Shown piece after piece: positions 4,927-11,900 of a DNA stretch of 11,900 nucleotides. The notes under the pieces were generated by a model. That model did not search any database. It worked only from the letters and a program-made list of their open reading frames with translations, and had not been told where the DNA came from. The stretch comes from Candidatus Njordarchaeota archaeon (GTDB lineage: Archaea; Thermoproteota; JANJXX01; Panguiarchaeales; Panguiarchaeaceae), in contig JAGSHR010000199.1 in assembly GCA_029855985.1 (NCBI GenBank), positions 1-11,900 on the forward strand, in the 5' to 3' direction. The position numbers were made by a program, and so were the translations under genes. Each line of letters begins with the position of its first letter. The stretch's first letter is position 1.

Positions 4927-6615
4927 TTATCTATCTACCTCGGGGATACAACTATCAAAGCTACCGGTTATAGCAGGGTAGTCTGCTAGTCTTGCGCCTC
5001 TGAGCACATAGTGATAGAGCTGGAAGTTTGAGAGCGTTGGACTCCTGATTCTTAATCTATATGGCTGGGGTTTACCGACACCAATTATGTAGATTATTGC
5101 TTCTCCTCTTGGGTCTTCGACTCTAGCGAATCCCTCGCCTTTAGCTCTATAGTGTCTTGCAGTTACCTTTGCTCTTAGCTCACCTTGCTTTGGCATCATA
5201 TCGAGAACTTGTTCCACTATGTGCATTGATTCTTCTATTTCCCTTACTCTAACCCACCATCTGTCGAATACGTCTCCGTTTTTACCTGTTGGAATCTTAA
5301 AGTCTAGGTCTCCATAGTATAAGTATTTATCAACTTTCCTTATGTCGTATTCTATTCCCGCTGCTCTGAGTATCGGACCCGTAGCTCCAGCTTCTATTGC
5401 CGCCATTCCTTTTATTGGAGCCACGCCCTTTGTTCTAATGAAGAATGATTCGTTGGACAATGTCATGTCCATGTATTCCCTCATGTGTTTCCTTAGGTCT
5501 TTAATGACATTTCTTACTTTCTCAAACCAACCATCTGGAACCCTGTCTACTTGATATCGAATTCCCATTCCACCAGGTCTAATATAAGAGTAGAGGAGTC
5601 TTGCTCCAGTTAATTCGTCAAATAGGTCTATGATTTTTTCTCTTTCTCTCATTGGATACAAGAACATTGAGTGGAATGTTCCGAGGTCCCCCGACATTGC
5701 TGATAACCAGATGAGGTGAGAGGCGATTCTCTGTAACTCAGCTAAGAGCACTCTCATCCACTGCGCAAATTCGGGTACCTCGATACCTGCAAGGTCCTCA
5801 ACGGCCATTGAGTATACGAGGTTCCATGATAGAGCCGCTACATAGCAGATTCTATCGGTTAGCACTATGTTTTTCTCGTAGTCTCTTGTTTCTGCTAGTT
5901 TCTCTATTCCCCTATGTATGTATCCAAAGTCTGGCCATGCTTCTACGATTGTGTCTCCATCCATCTTGAGGAGGATTCTATACAACCCGTGCTGTGCAGG
6001 GTGCTGTGGCCCCATGTGCAAATAGTATTCTGTATCTTTTTCAAATTCGATATCCTCACGGTATGGGTTATAGAATTCAGATATTTGTTCTTTCCATGGG
6101 TAATCTGGTCCATAGGGGTCCATGGGAATCTTGAAGTCTTTTCTAAGCGGTGGTCCGAGGTTCCAATCGTGGGGCAATAGGAGATTTCTCAAATCGGGAT
6201 GTCCCTCAAAGGTGACCCCCAGCATTTCGTATGTTTCTCTTTCGTGGAAGTTTGCGGCTTTCCAGAATGGGGTTATTGATGGAGCTACTGGATTATCTCG
6301 GTCCAAATCCGCGCGAACCCAAGCGACTATTGGTGAATCCATTCGGTTTAGATGGTAAATAAGCTCTATTATGTTTTTGTCTGGCCAATCTACGCCAGTT
6401 ATTAAGGTTGGTTGAGCGAATCCCTTTTTCTTCAAGTGCTTGAATAGGTCAACGTAGATACTGTGGTCAACTATTTTGAATCCCACGTGTTTAGGCCATT
6501 TCATTTCTTCGGCTATCTCTACTTTATCACCAAACTTATCTCTAACTGAGCTGATGATTTCTTCTCGTAGTTTGTTAACTTTATCTTCGGGTAGTAGGCC
6601 TACAGGGAACTTCAT
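4927..6615 (-). CDS. nuoCD: NuoC-NuoD fusion, complex I subunits C and D
   Basis: 562 residues from ATG 6615. Residues 1-185 are NuoC, with its signature FHERETYEMLGVTF, GHPDLRNLLLP and LRKDF (about 123-161). Residues from about 196 are NuoD, the 49-kDa quinone-binding subunit: HMGPQHPAQHG (about 200-210) with the conserved histidines, GYIHRGIEKLAE, DRICYVAALSWN with the quinone-site Tyr (258), and the C-terminal GSFDSCIPEVDR. It forms the peripheral connection between the Fe-S chain and quinone. Two Cys (257 and 556) lie where [NiFe] hydrogenases of the same superfamily keep the first Cys of each CxxC pair; the second Cys of each is absent (Ala, Glu), so no Ni-Fe site is expected. The frame could start at TTG 6627, but GGGTGTC and the box A position favour ATG 6615. 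First gene of the operon with nuoAB. C-D fusion is known in bacteria such as E. coli. Confidence 0.95.
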   Translation of the reverse strand: MKFPVGLLPEDKVNKLREEIISSVRDKFGDKVEIAEEMKWPKHVGFKIVDHSIYVDLFKHLKKKGFAQPTLITGVDWPDKNIIELIYHLNRMDSPIVAWVRADLDRDNPVAPSITPFWKAANFHERETYEMLGVTFEGHPDLRNLLLPHDWNLGPPLRKDFKIPMDPYGPDYPWKEQISEFYNPYREDIEFEKDTEYYLHMGPQHPAQHGLYRILLKMDGDTIVEAWPDFGYIHRGIEKLAETRDYEKNIVLTDRICYVAALSWNLVYSMAVEDLAGIEVPEFAQWMRVLLAELQRIASHLIWLSAMSGDLGTFHSMFLYPMREREKIIDLFDELTGARLLYSYIRPGGMGIRYQVDRVPDGWFEKVRNVIKDLRKHMREYMDMTLSNESFFIRTKGVAPIKGMAAIEAGATGPILRAAGIEYDIRKVDKYLYYGDLDFKIPTGKNGDVFDRWWVRVREIEESMHIVEQVLDMMPKQGELRAKVTARHYRAKGEGFARVEDPRGEAIIYIIGVGKPQPYRLRIRSPTLSNFQLYHYVLRGARLADYPAITGSFDSCIPEVDR

Positions 6616-6619
6616 TGTG

Positions 6620-6626
6620 ACACCCA
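6620..6626 (-). promoter_or_regulatory. Shine-Dalgarno GGGTGTC that decides the nuoCD start
   Basis: GGGTGTC on the minus strand, four bases before ATG 6615. It overlaps the possible TTG start at 6627-6625 and so argues for the ATG. It matches the motif before the 2397 gene. Confidence 0.55.
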
Positions 6627-6644
6627 AAATAACTAGGACGCTAT

Positions 6645-6653
6645 TATTATAAA
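6645..6653 (-). promoter_or_regulatory. Box A/TATA-like element for the nuoCD-nuoAB operon
   Basis: TTTATAATA on the minus strand. A transcription start about 26 bases further would fall near 6623, giving a leader of under ten bases before ATG 6615 and placing the alternative TTG 6627 at or outside the transcript. Position fits well; not tested. Confidence 0.5.
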
Positions 6654-6701
6654 TCTTGAATCTTAAAAAAGGTGTAGGTATATAGACATTTATATCTTCT
6701 A

Positions 6702-6717
6702 TTTTTTAACTAAAAAA
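6702..6717. promoter_or_regulatory. A/T inverted repeat midway between divergent nuo promoters
   Basis: TTTTTTA, two bases, TAAAAAA: a perfect 7-bp inverted repeat between the two candidate box A elements of nuoCD (6645-6653) and nuoL (6760-6768). It could be a shared operator or bendable upstream element. Low complexity makes chance possible. Confidence 0.25.
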
Positions 6718-6759
6718 GATTTATCTTGGTAGTATGTAATTTCGAGTTAAATTATTGCG

Positions 6760-6768
6760 CTTAAATTA
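6760..6768 (+). promoter_or_regulatory. Box A-like element for nuoL
   Basis: CTTAAATTA matches the crenarchaeal box A pattern. A start about 26 bases downstream, near 6790, leaves a leader of about 20 bases holding GAAGGGAT (6799-6806) as a weak SD before ATG 6812. TTTATCTT near 6719 is an alternative. Confidence 0.4.
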
Positions 6769-6811
6769 GTTTTTGTAGTTTCGACCTATAGGAAATCTGA
6801 AGGGATTCGAA

Positions 6812-8917
6812 ATGATAGATTATGCATGGTTAATCCCAATATTACCATTCATCGGTATGCCAATTATTCTCTTTCTAGGCAAGAAAACACCGGAGGAAGG
6901 GGCATATATCGCTATAGCGTTCGCTCTGATTGACTTTATCTTATCAACGATAGCATTTGCGCAATTAATCTTCGGGGCAGAACCTGAACTATTCGAGTTC
7001 AACTGGATTCCAATAGGCGAAGTATCCATACCAGTATCAGTTTACGTTGATCCACTCTCAACGTTCATGGCTTTCCTCGTAACATTAATAGGTACACTCG
7101 TTCTAATATTCTCACTAGGATACATGCATGGAGAGGAGGGCCTAGCAAGATACTATGCTGAGATGACATTATTCATAGGGAGCATGCTAACAATCGTAAT
7201 GGCTGGAGATTACCTCACATTATTCATTGGTTGGGAGCTAGTAGGTTTATCATCCTACTTATTAATTGGCTTCTGGTACAAGAGGCCCCTGGCAGCTAGC
7301 GCCGCAAAGAAAGCTTTCCTAACAACAAAATTTGGAGACATATTCTTCGTTGCAGGTATCGCATTGATATACGCGTATGCTCACACACTTAACATCATCG
7401 AGGCAAACAAGAGAGTAGTAACCCTATTTGGATTACACTTCCTTGATCCCTACACGTTAACATTAATCGGTGTATTCTTATTCCTAGGAGCCATGGGTAA
7501 AAGTGCTCAAGGTTTCCTAATGCCTTGGCTATGGGATGCAATGGAGGGTCCAACAACCGTTTCAGCTATACTACACAGCTCAACAATGGTTAAAGCTGGT
7601 GTATTCTTGGTGGCAAGGGCATACCCAATAATTGTCAGCTCTGCGGATAGCATGTTATTTGTAGCTTATGTTGGGGGAATAACCGCGTTTATAGCCGCAA
7701 CAATGGCTCTAGTAGAATATGACATTAAGAGGATACTAGCATACTCAACAATAAGCCAAATCGGTTACATGATGTTAGCTCTCGGTGTCGGAGCGTATGG
7801 AGCGGGGCTATTCCACTTGTTCAGCCACGCAACATTCAAAGCACTACTCTTCCTCACCGCTGGAAGCGTAGTACACGCAATGCATGAAGTCGTACATGAC
7901 CCCTACCTTTCTAGGGACATTAGATACATGGGTGGGCTTGGAAAGAAAATGAAAATAACCTCAATAACAATGCTTATTGGAGCCCTTTCATTATCCGGAA
8001 TACCACCATTCTCAGGATTCTTTAGTAAGGACCTAATAATTGAGGTAACAATGGAGAGTGGAGACGCAATACTCTTCTGGTTAGCCGTCATAACTGCATT
8101 ATTAACAGTGTTCTACATATTCAGATTATGGTTCTACACGTTCACAGGTGAAATGAGAGCAAAGAAACTATTAGAAGAAGAGGGAATAGAGGTTCATCAC
8201 ACAGAAGTACATGAATCCCCATGGGTAATGACCGGACCATTAATCGTGTTAGCCGCCCTAACTACTGTAGTCGGTTTCTTTGGTTCACCATGGTTTGGCG
8301 CGGGATTCATAAAATTTGTAGGGGAGTACCTAACAAACTTCCACATGGAGGTAGAATTAAACGGGTTAGTTGAAGGTGTTCACTTTGTACCATACTATAC
8401 TGAGTTCCTCTTTGAGGGCGGAGCTTTAGCATTATCTGGGCTAGTATTCACAATGGTAATAGTCGGATTCGTGTTGGCATACGGAGCGTTCTTTGCAGGA
8501 AAGATACCAACAGGCTGGGTATACACTAACCCAATAACAAGAGCAATTGCTTCACTACTTAGCAGAAAATACTACATGGATGACTTCTACCAATTCATTG
8601 GGTACGACTTCGTTTACAGGGGCATATCACACTTCCTAGACCTCGTTGATAGGTACGTAATTGACCTGATAGTTAACGCTATAGGATATGCTGGACTGGC
8701 CGTAGCTGCAGCATCCGATTTCTTCGATAGGTACGTGATAGATGGTATTGTAAACGGAATAGGCAAAATAATGTTAGTTTTTGGCGGCAGAGTTAGAAGA
8801 TTAAGTGTTGGGATCGTTCAAATATATGTCCTAATGATTGCCATAGGATTAATACTCGTGATACTATTAAGCTACATTGCTCCAGGAATAGCAGCCTACT
8901 TTGGTCTGCCGGGCTAA
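6812..8917 (+). CDS. nuoL: NuoL, proton-pumping antiporter-like subunit of complex I
   Basis: 701 residues, against about 610 in E. coli NuoL, with membrane segments over nearly the whole length. This subunit is the distal antiporter-like proton channel with the long lateral helix. Key residues are in place: Glu142 in GWELVGLSSYLL, Lys230 in GAMGKSAQ, His255 in LHSSTMV, Lys343 in SHATFKALLFLTAGSV and Lys406 in GFFSKD. The NDH5-type C-terminal signature RRLSVGIVQIYVL (about 662-674) separates it from NuoM, NuoN and Mrp subunits. The C-terminal part contains a repeated motif, DRYVIDLIVNAIG (613-625) and DRYVIDGIVNGIG (639-651). A His/Glu-rich loop lies at about 453-470. ATG 6812 follows a weak SD. 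It is alone on its strand, divergent from nuoCD-nuoAB, so the two transcripts could share control through the 196-bp gap. An MBH/Fpo-type complex would carry a related subunit, but this fits complex I best. Confidence 0.95.
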   Translation: MIDYAWLIPILPFIGMPIILFLGKKTPEEGAYIAIAFALIDFILSTIAFAQLIFGAEPELFEFNWIPIGEVSIPVSVYVDPLSTFMAFLVTLIGTLVLIFSLGYMHGEEGLARYYAEMTLFIGSMLTIVMAGDYLTLFIGWELVGLSSYLLIGFWYKRPLAASAAKKAFLTTKFGDIFFVAGIALIYAYAHTLNIIEANKRVVTLFGLHFLDPYTLTLIGVFLFLGAMGKSAQGFLMPWLWDAMEGPTTVSAILHSSTMVKAGVFLVARAYPIIVSSADSMLFVAYVGGITAFIAATMALVEYDIKRILAYSTISQIGYMMLALGVGAYGAGLFHLFSHATFKALLFLTAGSVVHAMHEVVHDPYLSRDIRYMGGLGKKMKITSITMLIGALSLSGIPPFSGFFSKDLIIEVTMESGDAILFWLAVITALLTVFYIFRLWFYTFTGEMRAKKLLEEEGIEVHHTEVHESPWVMTGPLIVLAALTTVVGFFGSPWFGAGFIKFVGEYLTNFHMEVELNGLVEGVHFVPYYTEFLFEGGALALSGLVFTMVIVGFVLAYGAFFAGKIPTGWVYTNPITRAIASLLSRKYYMDDFYQFIGYDFVYRGISHFLDLVDRYVIDLIVNAIGYAGLAVAAASDFFDRYVIDGIVNGIGKIMLVFGGRVRRLSVGIVQIYVLMIAIGLILVILLSYIAPGIAAYFGLPG

Positions 8918-8946
8918 AACTCCCTAAAAGCTTTTCATTCTTACAA

Positions 8947-8968
8947 ATTTTTGTTTTTTATTCTTTAT
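8947..8968 (+). terminator. T-rich terminator after nuoL
   Basis: ATTTTTGTTTTTTATTCTTTATT begins about 30 bp after the nuoL stop, preceded by the palindrome AAAAGCTTTT (8926-8935). It separates nuoL from the convergent gene ending at 9008. On the minus strand a T5 run (GATTTTTCC, near 8979-8985) may serve the other gene. Confidence 0.5.
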
Positions 8969-9007
8969 TCTAAACAGGAAAAATCGAGAGACGTGTTCTA
9001 ACTATTT

Positions 9008-9592
9008 TTATAGTTTTTGAATAGCGTGAAGAACCCAATCAGTGAGCTTCAAATCGATGTCCGCGTCCAATGGTTTTTTTGAAACAAGTATAAGTATTCC
9101 CGTTTTTCCAAAACCAAATATAAGTTCCGTATTTCCCTTCTTCATTTTCTGGATTGAATACTTCACCTTTAAGCTCTTCTCTATCTTCGTTGAGATTTGA
9201 ATTAACTTTATTATGTCCCTCTCTATTTCAGGTTCACTTTGACCATATGCTTCTAGAGTATTAGTGGCGTATTCGAAGAAGTACAATATAAGTTCCTCAA
9301 AAGGAGTTTCTTCGTAAACAGTTTTCTTTAACTCTGTTAAACCAAAATTGTTCTTCTGTTTTCTAGCCTTATTATAAACATATGTTCCCCTTATTGATCC
9401 CCACTGATCAAATGTAACAAGGCAAACATGATCCCCATGGTCCAATGCAACCTGCGCTATCCCTGATTGATTAATGGTCTTCAAGTGGTCCTCAGTGACG
9501 ATAAAGTAGTCAATTTTTTGGCACTTCGGACAATGTACTAGAATTTTGCTACCAACAGAAATTTTTTTCTGCATCTGCTCGGTTTTATCCAA
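9008..9592 (-). CDS. Uncharacterised protein with possible N-terminal zinc site
   Basis: 194 residues, soluble by composition, no signal peptide. Near the N-terminus are CPKC (Cys21, Cys24) and, about 30 residues on, DHGDHVCLVTFD (His52, His55, Cys57), which together could bind one zinc. The block HGDHVCLVTFDQWGSIRGTYVY resembles, from memory, small archaeal hypothetical proteins with a zinc-ribbon start and an HGDH...D..G.VRG motif; I cannot name the family. The C-terminal half is predicted mixed alpha/beta (EIERDIIKLIQIS, then the strand-rich TELIFGFGKTGILILV), possibly a roadblock/longin-like fold, which is only a guess. The start is TTG 9592, chosen because GGTGT lies five bases upstream; ATG 9574 is a shorter alternative with no SD. 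It stands alone, divergent from the dehydrogenase fusion and convergent with nuoL. Confidence 0.75.
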   Translation of the reverse strand: MDKTEQMQKKISVGSKILVHCPKCQKIDYFIVTEDHLKTINQSGIAQVALDHGDHVCLVTFDQWGSIRGTYVYNKARKQKNNFGLTELKKTVYEETPFEELILYFFEYATNTLEAYGQSEPEIERDIIKLIQISTKIEKSLKVKYSIQKMKKGNTELIFGFGKTGILILVSKKPLDADIDLKLTDWVLHAIQKL

Positions 9593-9597
9593 TAGTT

Positions 9598-9602
9598 ACA
9601 CC
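9598..9602 (-). promoter_or_regulatory. Shine-Dalgarno GGTGT supporting the TTG start at 9592
   Basis: GGTGT on the minus strand, five bases before TTG 9592. The spacing and motif match the nuoCD arrangement, which makes the non-ATG start credible. Confidence 0.45.
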
Positions 9603-9619
9603 AAAAATGGCAACTATTC

Positions 9620-9642
9620 TCTATTGATTTTCAATCAATAGA
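9620..9642. promoter_or_regulatory. 10-bp inverted repeat between divergent genes, possible operator
   Basis: TCTATTGATT, three bases (TTC), AATCAATAGA: perfect arms in the 144-bp gap between the 9592 gene and the 9737 gene. It lies 28-50 bp upstream of TTG 9592, where box A or polymerase contacts of that gene would fall. A dimeric regulator site is the most natural reading; a terminator-like hairpin with ATTTTT on the plus strand is the alternative, but no plus-strand gene ends here. Confidence 0.4.
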
Positions 9643-9681
9643 ATTTTTCCTTAATTAACTTTTTGATTATAATTATCCTAC

Positions 9682-9690
9682 TTTTAAAAC
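9682..9690 (+). promoter_or_regulatory. Box A-like element for the dehydrogenase/hydratase fusion
   Basis: TTTTAAAAC; a start about 26 bases on, near 9711, leaves about 26 bases before ATG 9737, with AGGTG (9726-9730) as SD. TTATAATTA near 9668 is a second candidate. Confidence 0.4.
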
Positions 9691-9725
9691 TAAAAAAATT
9701 TTCAGAATTAGTGAAATATTTCTAT

Positions 9726-9730
9726 AGGTG
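9726..9730 (+). promoter_or_regulatory. Shine-Dalgarno AGGTG that decides the 9737 start
   Basis: AGGTG lies six bases before ATG 9737. It overlaps a GTG at 9728 that would open the same frame three codons earlier; the SD reading is preferred. Confidence 0.55.
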
Positions 9731-9736
9731 CACAAA

Positions 9737-11713
9737 ATGGAAATTAAAAAAATCGCAGTTCTTGGCGCTGGAACAATGGGGCACGGTATAGCACAAGTCG
9801 CCGCTATGGCTGGGTACACAGTATACGTCAGGGATATCGCTCAAGAGTTTCTAGACAACGCAAAGAACAAGATCCAGTGGAGCCTAAGTAAATTGGTTAA
9901 AAAAGGTAAGCTCTCTGAGGAAAAAGCTAATGAAATAATGAGTAGACTACACTTTGTAACTGATATGGAGGAAGCAGTAAAGGACGCAGACTTCGTCATA
10001 GAAGCAGTACCCGAGAGAATGGATCTTAAAAGGGAAGTATTCAGTATGCTAGACAAACTAGCACCTCCGCACGCAGTGCTAGCAACAAACACAAGTAGCT
10101 TACCAATATCCGAGATAGCAGAATCGACAAGTAGACCCGAAAAAGTCATTGGAATGCACTTCTTCAATCCACCAGTGATTCTCCCACTTGTCGAGATTAT
10201 ACGAGGAAACAAAACAAGCGATGAAACTGTGGAAATAACAAGAAAGCTCGCCGAAAGCTTTGGAAAAGAAGTTGTAATAGTTAACAAGGATGTTCCAGGA
10301 TTTATCGTTAATAGAATACTTGGAAGAGTATTAAACGAAGCCTGTTGGTTAACTAAGAGAAAGGGATACTCAATCATTGAGATAGACAGTGCACTTAGGT
10401 ATAAGCTTGGATTGCCAATGGGTGCCTTCGAGTTAGCAGACTATAGTGGTATCGACGTATTCTATTTCGTATTCGAAGCAATGACAAAGAGAGGCTACAA
10501 AGCACAAATATGTCCAGACTTTAAAGAGAAATTCGAAAAGAAAGAATTCGGAATGAAAACAGGAAAAGGATTCTATGACTATCCAGCACCAGGAAAATAT
10601 GCGAGACCAACCATACCTGAAGAAGCTGGATTTAAAGTGGATCCTAAAGAGATAATGGCTCCAGCTATCAATGAAGGAGCATGGCTAGTCAGGGAGGGTG
10701 TTGCAACACCAGAAGACGTGGACAAGGCAGTTAAACTTGGATTGAACTACCCCAAGGGCGTACTAGAAATGGCTGATGAGTGGGGTATTGACAGAGTTGT
10801 TAAAATACTTGAAGAAAAGAAGCAATACGGCGAGGAATACACTCCTGATCCTCTGCTATTGGAGATGGTTAACAACAACAAATTAGGTGTTAAGACTGGT
10901 GAGGGTTTCTATAAATACAAAGTTGAAGTAAAAGAATATGGACCCGTGATTCTAAGAAAAGAGGAAAACATAGCGTGGGTCATCATAAATAGACCAGACA
11001 AATTAAACGCTCTAAACAAAGACGTATTCAAAGCACTAGACGAGATAATGACTGATTTATGGGATGACCAAGAAACAAGGGTCATAATCATCACAGGTCA
11101 AGGTGAAAAAGCATTCTCAGCTGGAGCAGACATCAAAAAGTTCGTTGGTTTAACCGGATTCCAAGCATTCATAGATTCAAGGAAGTTCCAGTCAGTGTTT
11201 GATAAAATAGAGAGAATACCAAAGCCAGTAATCGCCATGATAAATGGTTACGCTCTAGGTGGAGGATGCGAGCTAGCAATGTCATGTGACATTAGGATCG
11301 CTGGTGATAATGCAATCCTAGGCCAACCAGAGATAAATCTCGGTATCATCCCAGGTGCAGGTGGAACACAAAGAATGGTTAAAATAGTTGGATTAGGTAG
11401 AGCAAAGGAAATATTAATGACTGGAAGAAACATTAGCGCATTTGAAGCCGAGAAAATCGGTTTAGTGAACAAGGTTGTACCAAAAAGCGAATTAGAAGAT
11501 TACACAAGGAAATTGGCGAAAGAGTTAGCATCCAAGCCACCATTAGCTTTAGCGCTTATCAAGTACGCTTCGACATTTGGAACAGATATCCCAGTTGATG
11601 TAGGTCAAACAATCGAAGCTCTAGGTTTCGGTGTAGCATTCTCAACAGAGGACGCTCACGAAGGCGTTGACGCGTTCCTATCCAGAAGAAAACCAAAATT
11701 TAAGGGTAAATAA
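9737..11713 (+). CDS. 3-Hydroxyacyl-CoA dehydrogenase / enoyl-CoA hydratase fusion
   Basis: 658 residues, two enzymes in one chain. The N-terminal dehydrogenase has the NAD-binding Rossmann motif GAGTMG (10-15), an acidic residue after the second strand (VRD) that favours NAD, ATNTSSLPI, HFFNP with catalytic His141, and Glu153. Two dehydrogenase C-terminal domains follow (about 190-287 and 305-397), each ending KTGxGFY. From about 402 is a crotonase domain with AGADIKKF, GYALGGGCELAMSCD (Glu512) and GQPEINLGIIPGAGG (Glu532); both catalytic Glu of hydratases are present. It hydrates crotonyl-CoA-type substrates to (S)-3-hydroxyacyl-CoA and oxidises them to 3-oxoacyl-CoA with NAD. The order is the reverse of bacterial FadB. 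Archaeal homologues serve beta-oxidation or the 3-hydroxypropionate/4-hydroxybutyrate cycle (as in Metallosphaera); the window has no neighbour that tells which. ATG 9737 is chosen over GTG 9728 by the SD. Confidence 0.94.
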   Translation: MEIKKIAVLGAGTMGHGIAQVAAMAGYTVYVRDIAQEFLDNAKNKIQWSLSKLVKKGKLSEEKANEIMSRLHFVTDMEEAVKDADFVIEAVPERMDLKREVFSMLDKLAPPHAVLATNTSSLPISEIAESTSRPEKVIGMHFFNPPVILPLVEIIRGNKTSDETVEITRKLAESFGKEVVIVNKDVPGFIVNRILGRVLNEACWLTKRKGYSIIEIDSALRYKLGLPMGAFELADYSGIDVFYFVFEAMTKRGYKAQICPDFKEKFEKKEFGMKTGKGFYDYPAPGKYARPTIPEEAGFKVDPKEIMAPAINEGAWLVREGVATPEDVDKAVKLGLNYPKGVLEMADEWGIDRVVKILEEKKQYGEEYTPDPLLLEMVNNNKLGVKTGEGFYKYKVEVKEYGPVILRKEENIAWVIINRPDKLNALNKDVFKALDEIMTDLWDDQETRVIIITGQGEKAFSAGADIKKFVGLTGFQAFIDSRKFQSVFDKIERIPKPVIAMINGYALGGGCELAMSCDIRIAGDNAILGQPEINLGIIPGAGGTQRMVKIVGLGRAKEILMTGRNISAFEAEKIGLVNKVVPKSELEDYTRKLAKELASKPPLALALIKYASTFGTDIPVDVGQTIEALGFGVAFSTEDAHEGVDAFLSRRKPKFKGK

Positions 11714-11723
11714 AGAAATAGTG

Positions 11724-11743
11724 AAAAGTGATTAATCACTTTT
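11724..11743. terminator. 20-bp perfect palindrome between convergent genes, probable terminator
   Basis: AAAAGTGATT followed by AATCACTTTT, with no spacer, 10 bp after the stop at 11713. It includes the TGA (11736-11738) and last codons of the convergent gene. On the plus strand it continues into T-rich sequence (CTTTTTCTCAATTTTTT, to about 11756). A two-way terminator is the simplest reading; a palindromic protein site is the alternative. Confidence 0.5.
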
Positions 11744-11900
11744 TCTCAATTTTTTCCAAGATTTCACCCAAATTTTTGGCTAGAAAATCGGTAACTGCCT
11801 CGAAGTATTCTTTAGCTTTCTTTTCATCGAATTCTGGAAGCCCCTCGTTTGCTGATTTGTACACGATGAGGGCGCCTGGATACGGGTACACTGTTATTCC
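11736..11900 (-). CDS. C-terminal end of an unidentified gene (5' end outside window)
   Basis: The minus strand is open from the window edge (11900) to TGA at 11736, giving 54 residues: GITVYPYPGALIVYKS, then a charged helix-forming stretch (FDEKKAKEYFEAVTDFLAKNL) and GEILEKIEKK. The codon choice and the amphipathic helix look like a real protein C-terminus, and it ends in a sensible place relative to the convergent fusion gene. No motif identifies the family. Confidence 0.6.
   Translation of the reverse strand, partial: GITVYPYPGALIVYKSANEGLPEFDEKKAKEYFEAVTDFLAKNLGEILEKIEKK

Noticed and set aside
4927..6615. A group 4 [NiFe] hydrogenase large subunit
   Set aside because: Only one Cys of each CxxC pair is present, and the NuoC fusion and the quinone-site motifs indicate complex I.
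6616..6627. TTG start of nuoCD four codons upstream
   Set aside because: The TTG overlaps the SD for ATG 6615 and would be at or before the predicted transcript start.
9841..10377. Minus-strand open frame of 178 codons inside the dehydrogenase fusion
   Set aside because: Antisense to a well-supported domain; Ser/Leu-rich composition typical of the reverse strand of a coding gene.
1..11900. tRNA, rRNA or CRISPR arrays
   Set aside because: No tRNA-like B box with pairing arms, no rRNA-like stretch and no regularly spaced direct repeats were seen in the intergenic gaps.

Overview
The window reads as archaeal chromosome, most likely from the TACK group (Thermoproteota/crenarchaeal side), probably a thermophile. 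The signs are an AMP phosphorylase of the archaeal type, a respiratory complex I gene set with archaeal sequence character, and a 3-hydroxyacyl-CoA dehydrogenase/enoyl-CoA hydratase fusion in the archaeal domain order. Start sites carry GGTG or GGAGG Shine-Dalgarno (SD) motifs, several upstream regions have TATA/box A-like elements, genes end in T-rich tracts, AGA/AGG codons are common, and the DNA is AT-rich. I cannot name a genus.

Layout. Positions 1-399 (+) are the 3' end of AMP phosphorylase. Positions 460-3706 (-) hold a two-gene membrane module present in two tandem copies. Copy 1 (460-2397) has an exported protein with a caspase-like (clan CD) His/Cys pattern and a C-terminal membrane domain, followed by a six-segment membrane protein. 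The 5' part of the caspase-like gene is out of frame by one dinucleotide at a (TC)5 run in the signal-peptide region. In copy 2 (2576-3706) the first gene is a 5'-truncated remnant with two in-frame stops, but the second gene is intact.

Positions 3743-6615 (-) form a complex I operon, nuoCD then nuoAB, in which both genes are fusions. nuoL (6812-8917, +) is divergent from it across a 196-bp region with promoter-like elements on both strands. Positions 9008-9592 (-) encode a small unrecognised protein with a possible zinc site. Positions 9737-11713 (+) encode the dehydrogenase/hydratase fusion. The last 165 bases (-) are the C-terminal end of an unidentified gene.

Working together: NuoAB, NuoCD and NuoL are the N2-cluster/quinone-site connection and one antiporter-like proton subunit of complex I. 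The remaining subunits (H, I, J, K, M, N and any E/F/G) are not in this window. The dehydrogenase/hydratase fusion belongs to crotonyl-CoA/3-hydroxybutyryl-CoA chemistry and yields NADH. AMP phosphorylase belongs to nucleoside salvage through ribose-1,5-bisphosphate. The duplicated membrane module has no evident metabolic link to these and is the least explained part of the window. No stretch over 300 bases lacks a gene or gene remnant; I saw no tRNA, rRNA, CRISPR array or transposase.
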